NCBI GenBank assembly: GCA_009779915.1
Contig: WRBA01000005.1
Coordinates: 53,033 to 117,032 of the forward strand
DNA: 64,000 bases
Source: Defluviitaleaceae bacterium
Lineage (GTDB): Bacteria > Bacillota > Clostridia > Lachnospirales > UBA5962
Direction of reading: 5' to 3'
Position 1 is the first letter of the stretch. The number at the start of each line of letters is the position of its first letter. Both the position numbers and the translations under genes were made by a program. A model generated the notes under the pieces. That model worked only from the letters and a program-made list of their open reading frames with translations, was not told where the DNA came from and made no database searches. Of this stretch, positions 6,931 through 15,253 are shown in pieces.

Positions 6931-8226
6931 ATGAAAACCCTATATTTTGAATGCGGCATGGGTGCAGCCGGTGATATGCTGATGGCTGCGCTTCTGGAAT
7001 TACATGATAACCCTGATGAATTTTTGAAAACCTTAAACAGCGCAGGTATCCCAGGTGTGACCGTAACAACCTGCCCCTCTGTAAAATGCGGCATAACCGG
7101 TACACATATCACGGTTAAGGTTAATGGTCAGGAGGAACACTCTCATGACGATGCCCATAAACATCATCATGATCACTCTCACGAACACCATCACAGCCAC
7201 GAAAGCCATCATGAGCACAATCACAGTCATGAACATCATGAACATGAACACAATCATAACCATGAACATGAACACAACGCCCATCATCATAGCAGCTACG
7301 CAAACATTGAGCACCTGATAAGCCATTTGCACATATCAGACTACGTAAAGCATAATGCCCTCGCTGTATACAAATTGATTGCCGAGGCGGAAAGCCATGC
7401 CCATGGTGTTCCGATTACTCAAATCCACTTTCATGAGGTGGGGGAAATGGATGCGGTTGCCGACATTGTTGGTGTTTGTATGCTGATAGAGGAGTTAGCA
7501 CCGGAAAAAATCCTCTCCTCGCCGATTAATGTAGGCAGTGGATATGTACGCTGCTCACATGGAGTTTTGCCAGTCCCCGCGCCGGCGACTGCTTTTATTT
7601 TGAAAAAAGTGCCTATTTACAGCGACCATATTCAAGGGGAACTATGTACCCCGACAGGTGCAGCTTTGTTGAAGCATTTCGCAAGCGAATTTCGCGGGAT
7701 GCCGATGATTTCCGTAGGCAAACTCGGCTATGGCATGGGTACAAAGAATTTTGAAAAGGCAAACTGTGTGCGTGCGTTTATAGGTGAAGCAGATTATAAA
7801 TGCGACGAAGTGATTGAACTGGTCTGCAATTTGGATGATATGACCCCTGAAGCCTTGGCTTTCGTACAACAGCATTTGATGGATGATGGGGCTTTAGATG
7901 TATACATTACGCCAATCATCATGAAAAAAGGTCGGCCCGGTTTTATCCTGACCTGTATGTGCCGTGTTTCAGACCGTGAACGAATGCGCTTTTTGATTTT
8001 CAAACATACTACCACTCTCGGCATGAGGGAGTATTACACAAATAACCGCTATGCCCTGCAGAAGGAAGATAGTATAGTCAAAACTCAGATGGGTAATGTA
8101 CGTGTAAAAACTTCCCACGGCTATGGTGTGAAAAAAAGCAAACCAGAGTACGATGATATTGCGAAAATCGCAAAAGAGCATAATATATCCATTCAAGATG
8201 TATTACAAAAATTAGAGGTGGAATAA
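6931..8226 (+). CDS. larC: Nickel insertion protein LarC (nickel-pincer cofactor biosynthesis)
   Basis: LarC is the CTP-dependent enzyme that puts nickel into the pyridinium-dithiocarboxylate cofactor of lactate racemase and other LarA-like enzymes. The 431-residue protein begins M-K-T-L-Y-F-E-C-G-M-G-A-A-G-D-M and keeps the family segments F-H-E-V-G-E-M-D-A-V-A-D-I-V-G and T-P-T-G-A-A-L-L. A histidine-rich stretch at about residues 70-120 (over 25 His) is a likely nickel store. In lactobacilli larC is read through a programmed frameshift; here it is one continuous frame. The start at 6931 follows AAAGGAG; an earlier in-frame Met (6874) lies in the leader. Downstream come an ECF S-component and a kinase. 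No larA, larB or larE is in the window. Confidence 0.92.
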   Translation: MKTLYFECGMGAAGDMLMAALLELHDNPDEFLKTLNSAGIPGVTVTTCPSVKCGITGTHITVKVNGQEEHSHDDAHKHHHDHSHEHHHSHESHHEHNHSHEHHEHEHNHNHEHEHNAHHHSSYANIEHLISHLHISDYVKHNALAVYKLIAEAESHAHGVPITQIHFHEVGEMDAVADIVGVCMLIEELAPEKILSSPINVGSGYVRCSHGVLPVPAPATAFILKKVPIYSDHIQGELCTPTGAALLKHFASEFRGMPMISVGKLGYGMGTKNFEKANCVRAFIGEADYKCDEVIELVCNLDDMTPEALAFVQQHLMDDGALDVYITPIIMKKGRPGFILTCMCRVSDRERMRFLIFKHTTTLGMREYYTNNRYALQKEDSIVKTQMGNVRVKTSHGYGVKKSKPEYDDIAKIAKEHNISIQDVLQKLEVE

Positions 8227-8228
8227 CA

Positions 8229-8792
8229 ATGAACGGTACAACAAAAAACCTTACCCTTTCCGCAATGTTTATTGCCCTTGCTATTATTTTACCATATATT
8301 GCTATGCAAAATCCGGTGATTGCACAGACAATGCTTCCGATGCATTTTCCTATTCTCCTATGTGGTCTTATATGCGGGCACAGATATGGTCTGATAGTTG
8401 GTTTTATATCCCCATTAATGCGCGGTTTTATGTTTGGGATGCCTCCTTTGTTCCCAATGGGTACTGCTATGGCTTTTGAGCTGGCTACATACGGCTTTGT
8501 TGCCGCACTTGTTTATTATGGTCTTCGTCGGAGTGCTTCCAGCTTGGTTTCAGTGTATGCCGCATTAATCGCCGCAATGATTGCAGGCAGGATTGTATTT
8601 GTTGCAGCGTGGATTTTATTTGTTGGGGTCATAAGAGGTGATGAAGGATTTTCGTGGTTAGCTTATGCCACTACTTTTTTCACTGTTGATGTTGTGCGTG
8701 GACTGCCCGGTATTGCTGCACAGCTTATCTTAATCCCGGTATTGGTTGTTGCGCTGCAGCGTACTGGTCTTTTAGTGTCCAATGAAGGATAG
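8229..8792 (+). CDS. ECF transporter S component (substrate-binding membrane subunit)
   Basis: This very hydrophobic 187-residue protein has about six predicted membrane segments and the general look of vitamin-type S components (ECF_trnsprt family), including an N-terminal N-L-T-L-S-A-M-F-I-A-L-A helix and an M-H-F-P-I-L-L-C-G-L-I-C-G-H loop. S components capture vitamins or metals for a shared energizing module (EcfA-A'-T) encoded elsewhere. It begins 2 bases after larC, so it is surely co-transcribed. The substrate is not known. Its neighbours hint at a metal or a nicotinate-type precursor for the nickel-pincer cofactor, but that is inference from position alone. Confidence 0.8.
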   Translation: MNGTTKNLTLSAMFIALAIILPYIAMQNPVIAQTMLPMHFPILLCGLICGHRYGLIVGFISPLMRGFMFGMPPLFPMGTAMAFELATYGFVAALVYYGLRRSASSLVSVYAALIAAMIAGRIVFVAAWILFVGVIRGDEGFSWLAYATTFFTVDVVRGLPGIAAQLILIPVLVVALQRTGLLVSNEG

Positions 8793-8793
8793 T

Positions 8794-9357
8794 ATGATAG
8801 AAACCATCTGCCGTGAAATTGAAAAAATCCACAGGGAAAAAGGTTATGTACTTCTCGCCATAGACGGCAGATGCGGCTCCGGCAAAACCACGCTGGCAGC
8901 GCATTTGCAAAGGATTTTCCAATGTGAAGTAATCCACATGGATCATTTTTTCCCAAGGCTTGAGCAGCGGACTGCAGAGCGCCTTAACGAACCGGGCGGT
9001 AATCTCGACCGAGAACGCTTTCTGGAGGAAGTTATTGCGCCATTGAAGAGCCGTAAGGCGTTTTCTTACCGACGCTATGACCCCCGCATACATGAAATGG
9101 CAGAAGAGTTCCAAATACAGCCCTGTGACGTAATTATCATCGAAGGTTCGTATAGTTGCCATCCGGCTTTATTTGACAATTACGACCTGAGAGTCTTTCT
9201 GAGCGTCGATATGCCTGAGCGTTTGCGCCGGATTAAGGAGAGAAACGGCGAAGATGGCTTAAAGCAATTCCGGGAAAAATGGATACCTATGGAGGAGTAT
9301 TATTTTTCCGCATTTAATTTGGAAGATCGCTGTGATTTTGTTTTTAAGACAGGTTGA
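8794..9357 (+). CDS. Uridine kinase-like P-loop kinase
   Basis: A 187-residue P-loop protein with the Walker A motif G-R-C-G-S-G-K-T-T at about residues 25-33 and the D-H-F-F segment typical of the uridine kinase / phosphoribulokinase / nicotinamide riboside kinase group (E-V-I-H-M-D-H-F-F-P-R). It also has I-I-I-E-G-S-Y-S with the Asp/Glu of the Walker B strand. A start at 8794 has GAAGGA just upstream; the alternative ATG at 8782 overlaps the S-component gene and lacks an SD. It is the third gene of the larC operon. Real uridine kinases are somewhat longer, so substrate assignment is open. A nucleoside or vitamin kinase acting on the compound imported by the S component would fit. Confidence 0.75.
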   Translation: MIETICREIEKIHREKGYVLLAIDGRCGSGKTTLAAHLQRIFQCEVIHMDHFFPRLEQRTAERLNEPGGNLDRERFLEEVIAPLKSRKAFSYRRYDPRIHEMAEEFQIQPCDVIIIEGSYSCHPALFDNYDLRVFLSVDMPERLRRIKERNGEDGLKQFREKWIPMEEYYFSAFNLEDRCDFVFKTG

Positions 9358-9526
9358 TAAATTCCATCTCTCATATATATACTGAAACAACCCCAAAACA
9401 CTAACAAAAGCTTGCTGTTTTTCCGTTACTATTTTGAAGTAATTTGTCACTATAATAACAGTTCTAAAATGATACCGCCCCCTTAGGTCAAGGAGAGTCG
9501 ACAAGTAACTTTATGGAGGAAAAATA

Positions 9527-10279
9527 ATGAACAATACTTTTTCAAATAAATTCATCGCTGATGAGAAAAATCTTGCACTATTAAAAGAAACAATGTGGGG
9601 ACCCAACGCAATACGGCAAGCCGAGGAATTGTCATCACATTTTCGCATTACAAAGGATATGAAAATCCTTGATTTAGGATCTGGAATGGGCTTGTCCGCG
9701 TTGTATTTGGTGCAGCAATATGGTGCAAACGTTTTTGCCACCGATTTATTTGCTGACCCGACTGAAAATTATGAGAGATTTCAATCCCTTGGCATTGCGG
9801 ATAAAATTATTCCGATGATTCTGGACGCAACACAGCCCTTGCCTTTTGCAAAAGGTTACTTTGATGTGATTTTTTCGGTAGGTGCATACAATATGTTTGG
9901 CGATAACGAGGAAATGCTGCCAAGGTTAATTCCTTATGTGAAAAAAGGCGGCTATATTGCCGTTGCGTTCCCCGGATTGAAATATGATTTTGGTGACAAT
10001 GTTCCGCCGGAAATGCAGCCGTTCTGGGAAGTTCCTGAGGTTGCGGAAACTGTCCGTGGCACAACATGGTGGAAGGATTTATTCAACAAGGCAGAGGGCA
10101 TAGAAATTGTAACCATCAGCGAAATGGCTTGTCACGACATAGCTTGGGAAGAATACCTTGCAAGCCTTGACCCCTGTGGTGAATACAAATGGGGCGAGGA
10201 CAAGTGGACATTGGATATGAAAGCAGCAGAAGATGGGAAGTATTTTAATACAATTCAGTTGATTGCTAAAGTCCTCTAA
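9527..10279 (+). CDS. Class I SAM-dependent methyltransferase
   Basis: A 250-residue methyltransferase with the SAM-binding motif I in I-L-D-L-G-S-G-M-G-L-S (residues about 47-57), the acidic end of strand 2 in V-F-A-T-D-L-F, and motif IV-like F-D-V-I-F-S-V-G-A-Y-N-M-F-G. The class is clear but the substrate is not; small-molecule methyltransferases of this length are common singletons. The SD GGAGG lies 9 nt before the ATG. It is separated from the larC operon by about 170 bases, and a hairpin at 10360-10412 ends it. Debris of uncertain origin follows. Confidence 0.85.
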   Translation: MNNTFSNKFIADEKNLALLKETMWGPNAIRQAEELSSHFRITKDMKILDLGSGMGLSALYLVQQYGANVFATDLFADPTENYERFQSLGIADKIIPMILDATQPLPFAKGYFDVIFSVGAYNMFGDNEEMLPRLIPYVKKGGYIAVAFPGLKYDFGDNVPPEMQPFWEVPEVAETVRGTTWWKDLFNKAEGIEIVTISEMACHDIAWEEYLASLDPCGEYKWGEDKWTLDMKAAEDGKYFNTIQLIAKVL

Positions 10280-10359
10280 GTATAAGCAAACTACCGTGTA
10301 AGCCCTTGCAGTACCAACAACTGTATAATCATCGTGATTAGCTATATTTACACCGAAAG

Positions 10360-10412
10360 AAAAGCGAATACCAATTACCAATGCCCTGTGCAGGTACTCG
10401 CTTTTCTTGTTC
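10360..10412 (+). terminator. Terminator after the methyltransferase
   Basis: AAAAGCGAATACC pairs with GGTACTCGCTTTT (one mismatch), followed by a T-rich run (TTTTCTTGTTCTT). Confidence 0.65.
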
Positions 10413-10424
10413 TTATTCTTATGT

Positions 10425-10535
10425 TCAAGGCAACTGCTCCCCTTGGTTTGGCTCTTTCATACTCTTGGTAAGCATTAGCCTTAGTAACTTATCTTGAAAT
10501 GTTCCCTTACTGCTGTGGTTAAATCGTACTTTCAT
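10425..10535 (-). CDS. Possible 36-residue protein or gene remnant
   Basis: The reading frame starts M-K-V-R-F-N-H-S-S-K-G-T-F-Q-D-K-L-L-R-L and ends with TGA. The F-x-D-K-L-L-R-L core vaguely recalls small TnpW-type proteins of clostridial transposons, but I cannot confirm this. No SD is visible. About 30 bases upstream on the same strand another 26-codon frame without a start (ending V-S-I-N-K-D-A-I-A-K-V-A-R-T-V-R, stop at 10565) also looks like a coding remnant. The stretch 10413-10710 otherwise shows no gene. It probably contains the decayed remains of a mobile element or other lost genes. Confidence 0.3.
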   Translation of the reverse strand: MKVRFNHSSKGTFQDKLLRLMLTKSMKEPNQGEQLP

Positions 10536-10710
10536 AATGAATGTTTGGTTATTTATCCGCATTGCTAACGTACCGTCCTGGCGACCTTGGCAATGGCATC
10601 CTTATTTATGGATACTAAAGGAAATATCGCCAATAGCCTAAACGAGAGATTTCAAAAACTAGGCTCCTAAATGCAAATCGTAGGCATTTGGGTTTTTAGA
10701 CAAAAAAATA

Positions 10711-10741
10711 GAATCGGGGTTCTCTGAAAACCCTGATTCTA
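10711..10741 (-). terminator. Terminator of the tRNA operon
   Basis: AGAATC..GGGTT / AACCC..GATTCT hairpin. On the minus strand it is followed by ATTTTTTTG, a clear U-run downstream of the tRNA genes. Confidence 0.8.
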
Positions 10742-10759
10742 TCAGTCTTTGAAGCTAGA

Positions 10760-10830
10760 AGGTACCACCCGGATTTGAACCGGGGGTGGAGGAGTTGCAG
10801 TCCTCTGCCTTACCACTTGGCTATGGTACC
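10760..10830 (-). tRNA. tRNA-Cys (anticodon GCA)
   Basis: Read on the minus strand, the cloverleaf begins GGTACCATAGCC and ends GGTGGTACC plus discriminator T. The anticodon loop is CTGCAAC and the T-loop is GGTTCAAATCC. Acceptor GGTACCA pairs with TGGTACC. The 3' CCA is not encoded. It is the second tRNA of a two-gene minus-strand unit. Confidence 0.95.
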
Positions 10831-10837
10831 GTATAAG

Positions 10838-10909
10838 CTCCCCGAGTAGGATTTGAACCTACGACCCTCCGGTTAACAGCCGGATGCTCTACCGCTGAGC
10901 TATCGAGGA
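10838..10909 (-). tRNA. tRNA-Asn (anticodon GTT)
   Basis: On the minus strand it starts TCCTCGATAGCTCAG, with anticodon loop CTGTTAA, T-loop GGTTCAAATCC and 3' end TCGGGGA plus discriminator G. The acceptor stem pairs fully apart from one G-T. CCA is not encoded. It lies 7 bases upstream of tRNA-Cys and shares its terminator. Confidence 0.95.
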
Positions 10910-10957
10910 ATAGTATATTATAGTTAGTTTTGCTACACAAAAACTTCATTGGACAAT

Positions 10958-10988
10958 CAGGGAAGAAACGCATATGCGCTTCTCCCTG
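10958..10988 (-). terminator. Hairpin downstream of the DUF2161 gene
   Basis: CAGGGAAGAA and TTCTCCCTG flank a self-complementary CGCATATGCG core, 24 bases after the gene's stop. The U-run is weak. Confidence 0.5.
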
Positions 10989-11011
10989 TTCACATTTTAC
11001 CTCTATTTTTT

Positions 11012-11731
11012 CTAATTGTCAATGGCTGGCAAGTTGTTTTTCTCACGAAATTTCTCAAGATATAACTTAAATAATTTTGAAAAATTTCCTGATTCCAATT
11101 CATCTATGGCACTGTCTTTTAGTACATAACGTCCATCATCGCCTTTATCAAACCAGCCGTAATAATTTCTTGCAAGGGCATTGCCTATACCTGCGCTTCC
11201 AATATATTTATCTTTAAGCTCTTTCGGGGTTAAATTACCTTCAATATACATTGCCGCCGCTATGGCTATGCATTTTTCTCTATAGGCTGTGGCAATTTTT
11301 TTCCGGGTGCTGCCTCCTGCATTAAGCTCAATAGAGCGTTTTTCCGCTTCTTTTGTCACTTTGCTTTTACGGATATTTTTACGCGGGATATCTTTGCTTG
11401 TGGGAATATGCATAATATCCACATAAGAAAGTTCTCCCAAAGTTACATAAATAAGACCAAAATTAAGGATTTGTGCAAGTTTCCTAATCTTAGCCGCATC
11501 CTTTCTGAGCTGCTTAGGCTTTGGAATAGCTATATATACCTCATCAGCAAAGTTTTGCCTATCCATAACTTGAAAAAGAAGCTTTGCGTTAAAGCCTCTT
11601 TTTATCTCAACCGCTATTAGATAATCTTCTTTGCGAGCCACAATATCGCAGCCTTTAACCTCGCAGTTAACTGTATAGCCCAAGGACTCAAAATGTTTAA
11701 CTACAGATTCGCTTAGATCCACTTCTTTCAA
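11012..11731 (-). CDS. DUF2161-family putative PD-(D/E)XK phosphodiesterase
   Basis: A 239-residue protein whose first half shows a restriction-endonuclease-like fold signature: E23 in N-C-E-V-K-G-C-D-I-V-A and V-E-I-K-R, giving the D-x(n)-E-x-K nuclease core, followed by R-Q-N-F-A-D-E-V-Y-I-A-I-P. This matches DUF2161 proteins annotated as putative PD-(D/E)XK phosphodiesterases. The second half is basic and looks like a nucleic-acid-binding helical domain. The true DNA or RNA target is unknown. The gene follows the LysM-G5 gene by 29 bases on the same strand, so they may share a transcript. Confidence 0.7.
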   Translation of the reverse strand: MKEVDLSESVVKHFESLGYTVNCEVKGCDIVARKEDYLIAVEIKRGFNAKLLFQVMDRQNFADEVYIAIPKPKQLRKDAAKIRKLAQILNFGLIYVTLGELSYVDIMHIPTSKDIPRKNIRKSKVTKEAEKRSIELNAGGSTRKKIATAYREKCIAIAAAMYIEGNLTPKELKDKYIGSAGIGNALARNYYGWFDKGDDGRYVLKDSAIDELESGNFSKLFKLYLEKFREKNNLPAIDN

Positions 11732-11760
11732 TATAATTACCTCATGCGCCTTCGCTGCTT

Positions 11761-13161
11761 TTATCCTGTCCCAACTTCAATAATCTCTGCCCTGGGCGGC
11801 AATGTTATAATGCGCTCAACTTCTATACGGCTTTCCTCCATACTGTTTACACGTATAACATGCTCAATTACAGTCGCTTGCCCAAGAGTGCCGTGCTGTA
11901 CAGTCCTCCTGTGGGGAGGTCTTTGTTGAGGATTATGGATATATTCAACAGGAGGCTCAATTTCCGTTGTGAACCGCCGCTCTTCAACTGTCCTTACGGA
12001 TATAAGGGGTCTGTCAACATTTAAACGGATAACATCCCCGGGATGTATTGGAGTCCCCGTATCCATATTAGGGTTTAAAAGAAGAAGCTCATGTAAGCTC
12101 ATTCTGGCACGAGAAGCAATAATACCTAAACTGTCTCCCGGCACTACTATATAATCCTGAGCCGTCTCCAATGTTGAAGTAAGTATCTGCAAAGCCGTAT
12201 CAATATCGTCGAGTTCTTCCTCCCCTATATAAACAACAGTGCTTTGAACATCTTCCACAAAACCGGTTTCCACAAAGGTCACTCCCTGACCCAAATGAGG
12301 CTCTTTTAGAGAATTTAGTATTCTATCAGCTTCGTATTGGCTTCTTAGGGTTGTCATCATTGTCCCCATGACACTTATGGCTACAGCTTCAACTCTATAT
12401 GTAAGTGCTTCACCTATGTGCAAAATCGCTTCATCTACAGGCTGGTGATACCTTGTATTGACACGTATTGGCACAAACTCAATTTCTTCATTAACAAGTA
12501 TGCGCGTACCAAGTATATTCTCTATCCGAAGTATGGCTTGCCTTTCAAGCTCTTCATTTACATCCTCGCTGCCCATTCGTATTATAGCCACTTGCTCCCC
12601 ATCTACAGTAATTGAGAAAGCATTATCCCTCATCAAGAAATAGAGAAGTCCGCCTAAAGCTACTATGATAACTACAGCCACTGCTCCTAACGCCGCTGCT
12701 CTGGCTCCCTTACCTTGCCGGATTGTCGCTGCAATTCCTGTCCAAATTCCAAGTGCTGCTATCCAGAGCCCAAATTGATAGGCTTTTCTAACAATACGCT
12801 GCAAAATATTGCCTTTTCTTGCAGGTTTTATCTTCTCTCTGAAGCTGTGAGGGCTTTTTACCCCTTCGGCTTTTATTTTTTTGCCCGGACTCTCTCTTTC
12901 CGGAAGTTTTTTAAAGATTTTTTTGTCAAAACCTTCCTTCCGGTTCAATTCACTTTTAGAAAGCCTAGCCCCTGAGGGCTTTTTATCAAAAGGCTTTCTA
13001 CTAATAGATCCTTGAGGGCTTTTTATGTCGCTTAAAGGTATAGGCTCAAGGGGCGGCGCACCGCGAGACATATTCTTTAGGGGCTGCGACCCCAACCCGG
13101 CACTGCCCCTAAGTTTTTCATTATTATTCTTTTTATTAGTAGTTTTGGATTTTTTGCTCAT
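11761..13161 (-). CDS. Membrane-anchored LysM and G5 domain protein
   Basis: The 466 residues read as: a basic, Pro/Ser/Lys-rich cytoplasmic N-terminus (1-118), a first hydrophobic stretch near 132-146, a strong membrane segment near 154-176, then an extracellular part. That part holds a LysM domain at about 335-381 (V-V-P-G-D-S-L-G-I-I-A-S-R-A ... H-P-G-D-V-I-R-L) and a C-terminal G5 domain (about 385-463). LysM and G5 domains both bind cell-wall glycans, so it probably links membrane to peptidoglycan. Clostridial relatives end in an M23 endopeptidase; that domain is absent here. The N-terminus contains a short DNA repeat read in two frames (see findings). The SD is GGGAG. Confidence 0.8.
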   Translation of the reverse strand: MSKKSKTTNKKNNNEKLRGSAGLGSQPLKNMSRGAPPLEPIPLSDIKSPQGSISRKPFDKKPSGARLSKSELNRKEGFDKKIFKKLPERESPGKKIKAEGVKSPHSFREKIKPARKGNILQRIVRKAYQFGLWIAALGIWTGIAATIRQGKGARAAALGAVAVVIIVALGGLLYFLMRDNAFSITVDGEQVAIIRMGSEDVNEELERQAILRIENILGTRILVNEEIEFVPIRVNTRYHQPVDEAILHIGEALTYRVEAVAISVMGTMMTTLRSQYEADRILNSLKEPHLGQGVTFVETGFVEDVQSTVVYIGEEELDDIDTALQILTSTLETAQDYIVVPGDSLGIIASRARMSLHELLLLNPNMDTGTPIHPGDVIRLNVDRPLISVRTVEERRFTTEIEPPVEYIHNPQQRPPHRRTVQHGTLGQATVIEHVIRVNSMEESRIEVERIITLPPRAEIIEVGTG

Positions 13162-13185
13162 ACTGCTTGCTCCCGCTTAGCTCTT

Positions 13186-13393
13186 AGAGCCTGTTTAGTA
13201 TCTCCATTCCACTATGCTTTTGGCAAATTTTCCGTCATGCTTTGTCAGCACCTCCCAGCAGAATATCTTCGATTATGCGGCGGCGGCGTTTGCTACCCAT
13301 TGAAACTTTGTTTCAATGGGTTCCCGCTTTCCTGCCTAACAAAAAATTTACCAAAAAGCCTTCCGAAAGCGAGATATTAAACAGACTCCTACA
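13186..13393. mobile_element. MITE-like element with about 55-bp imperfect terminal inverted repeats
   Basis: The left end carries GAGCCTGTTTAGTATCTC (from 13187) and the right end is its reverse complement with two changes (GAGATATTAAACAGACTC, ending 13389). Moving inward, GCTTTTGGCAAATTTTCC on the left again matches the right arm (GGCTTTTTGGTAAATTTTTT on the complementary strand). Inside lies a perfect 12-bp hairpin, ACCCATTGAAAC / GTTTCAATGGGT (13295-13321, loop TTT). No gene is encoded. The element fills the whole gap between the LysM-G5 and SLH genes, and its right end overlaps the SLH stop codon. Non-autonomous MITE is my inference; no target-site duplication is obvious. Confidence 0.6.
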
Positions 13394-15086
13394 TAGGTAG
13401 TACGACAAAACCCTCTATTTCCCTGGAGTCAAGATGCAGCCGTACTCTGGAATTAAGCCTAAGATTGTGTACATCAAAGGCACCGTCTATTACGTGATAG
13501 CGAACTACTTCTCCTCCTGTTTGAATCAGCATAATACTGGTACCTGTGCGAGTAATGTGAATTTCACTTATAATACCATCAGCAGAACCCCTTGTACCAT
13601 AAGCAAAACCTTCTACGACTCTGGAGTATTCAGCAATTAAGTCAAGAGTATCGCCGATTCGTATATCCCTAAAACGAACGTTGCCTGCAGCACCTTGCCT
13701 TGTTAAACGGGTATCATCATTTACCACAAGCTCATGAGTATTACCCTGCCGATCCTCCACTATAAAATAATTTGTACCCAAAGTTGTTTCGGTTCTTCTA
13801 TCTAAAACGGTAACAACCATATGACGCTCCCGCTCTTCAATATCTAAGCTATGAGCTGCGTTGCCGCGAATCCTTGCACTTATCACATCATTCACCGAAA
13901 TATCTTGGAGGGTTATATTGCTGCCTCCTCTGGAAATCGCAGTGTTTGCGTTTACCGTTAAAGTTTCACGTTGAGTTATAATAAAACCATGAGGATTTAA
14001 AATACGTATTTCTACTGTAACTGTATTTTGACCTCGGGCATAAACCGTACCTTGAAGTATTCTCTCCTCAACATTAGCAGGCAGCGGAGGCGTGGCAGTT
14101 TCAGTTGCCGCTTGATTAGAACCTGCTGGAGATGCCGCAGATTGTGCCTGCAGGTCAATAATCGCTCCATCCCTTGTTATACCTACTATCGGCATACCTT
14201 CTTCAAGGTTGTGTATAGTGCGTCGCTGTCCATCAACAAAAATATTGGGAACGGGAGCCATGCCTAATATCCTTATTTCCCCTGATGAAAGACGCATCTG
14301 CAATGCGTTAATATTCGTATGCACACGCTCAATCACACCGGAAATACTATCAATTGATACAGTGCCGGTGCCTCCATGGGAAGTCACATTTGATACATTT
14401 GCAGTCCCCTGATTAGCTTGATTTGCGGCAAGACCTAAAGAGCGTTCTAAAAGCACTGCCATTGCCCCTCGGGTTACTATACCGTTAGGGTTGAAATTAT
14501 TGCCCGGCTCACCGGATATTACTCCAAGACTTCTCAAATAATATACGTAAGGTCTAAAAGCAGCTTGAATCCTTCCAGCATCTGTAAAATCAGGGTTGAA
14601 ACTAAAATTCCTCGCCTCATTGCCAAGTCCCATTAGTCTGACAAGATATACCGCAACTTCCTGACGAGAAAGAGCCCTAAGACTTTCCGCATCACCTGAA
14701 CGTACAATGAAATTGCCTAAGTCAGATTCGGTAAATATACCCCTTTCGAGGAGAAAAGCTATTTCCCGGTCAGCATTGGCATTCCAGCGGTTGTAAGTTG
14801 CTGCCCTTGCCGCCACAGTTGATCCATAGGTTTCATAAGCCGCATCAAGCAGGGCGTATGTGGCACCTGCCGCCGAAGCCAGTATACGGCTGGTTTCAAA
14901 TTTGTCAATAGGAGCGTCCGGTCTAAACTCCCCTGCGATTGTAGTCATGTGACCGGCATCAACCATCCCTCGTATGGCACTGTGAGCCCAATGGGTTACC
15001 GTCACATCGCTAATGGCTGCAGCTCCAAAAACAGTGCTGCCAAAAGCGAACGACAATATTAGAATAAATGCGACAATTTTCTTCAT
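13389..15086 (-). CDS. Secreted S-layer homology (SLH) domain protein
   Basis: The 565-residue product has a signal peptide (M-K-K-I-V-A-F-I-L-I-L-S-F-A-F-G-S, cleavage after about A-A-A). SLH repeats follow, with recognisable pieces such as V-T-H-W-A-H-S-A-I-R-G-M-V-D-A-G, a middle repeat near residues 150-190, and N-N-F-N-P-N-G-I-V-T-R-G-A-M-A. SLH domains anchor proteins to pyruvylated wall polymers. The remaining 350 residues contain beta-rich repeats of the T-V-x-V-E-I-R-I-L type with no recognised enzyme domain. The start at 15086 is set by GGAGG 8 nt upstream; the longer reading (15116) spans the SD and a TATAAT. It is divergent from trmB. Confidence 0.85.
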   Translation of the reverse strand: MKKIVAFILILSFAFGSTVFGAAAISDVTVTHWAHSAIRGMVDAGHMTTIAGEFRPDAPIDKFETSRILASAAGATYALLDAAYETYGSTVAARAATYNRWNANADREIAFLLERGIFTESDLGNFIVRSGDAESLRALSRQEVAVYLVRLMGLGNEARNFSFNPDFTDAGRIQAAFRPYVYYLRSLGVISGEPGNNFNPNGIVTRGAMAVLLERSLGLAANQANQGTANVSNVTSHGGTGTVSIDSISGVIERVHTNINALQMRLSSGEIRILGMAPVPNIFVDGQRRTIHNLEEGMPIVGITRDGAIIDLQAQSAASPAGSNQAATETATPPLPANVEERILQGTVYARGQNTVTVEIRILNPHGFIITQRETLTVNANTAISRGGSNITLQDISVNDVISARIRGNAAHSLDIEERERHMVVTVLDRRTETTLGTNYFIVEDRQGNTHELVVNDDTRLTRQGAAGNVRFRDIRIGDTLDLIAEYSRVVEGFAYGTRGSADGIISEIHITRTGTSIMLIQTGGEVVRYHVIDGAFDVHNLRLNSRVRLHLDSREIEGFVVLPM

Positions 15087-15119
15087 ATATATTCCTCCAA
15101 AATTATACAAATACATTTG

Positions 15120-15149
15120 TTTACATTTTAGACTAAAATATGATATAAT
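15120..15149 (+). promoter_or_regulatory. SigA-type promoter of trmB
   Basis: TTTACA (15120-15125), 18-base spacer, TATAAT (15144-15149). A CATATTTTC / GAAAATATG hairpin (15185-15216) lies in the leader. Confidence 0.6.
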
Positions 15150-15253
15150 GCAAGCAATTCTGTAAAAAAATCTTAATTTAGCGGCATATTTTCACAAAAA
15201 CTTGTGCGAAAATATGTTCATACTATTTAGAGTGTGAGAAAAGGATAAAAATT

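Noticed and set aside
7033..7332. Long minus-strand reading frames opposite the His-rich part of larC
   Set aside because: They are low-complexity mirror images (Met/Val-rich) of the CAY-rich His codons and have no SD.
6931..8226. Programmed frameshift in larC
   Set aside because: The frame is continuous from start to stop; no slip site is needed.
9360..10300. Methyltransferase region as an integrated element
   Set aside because: No integrase, transposase or attachment repeats are visible; only weak debris follows.
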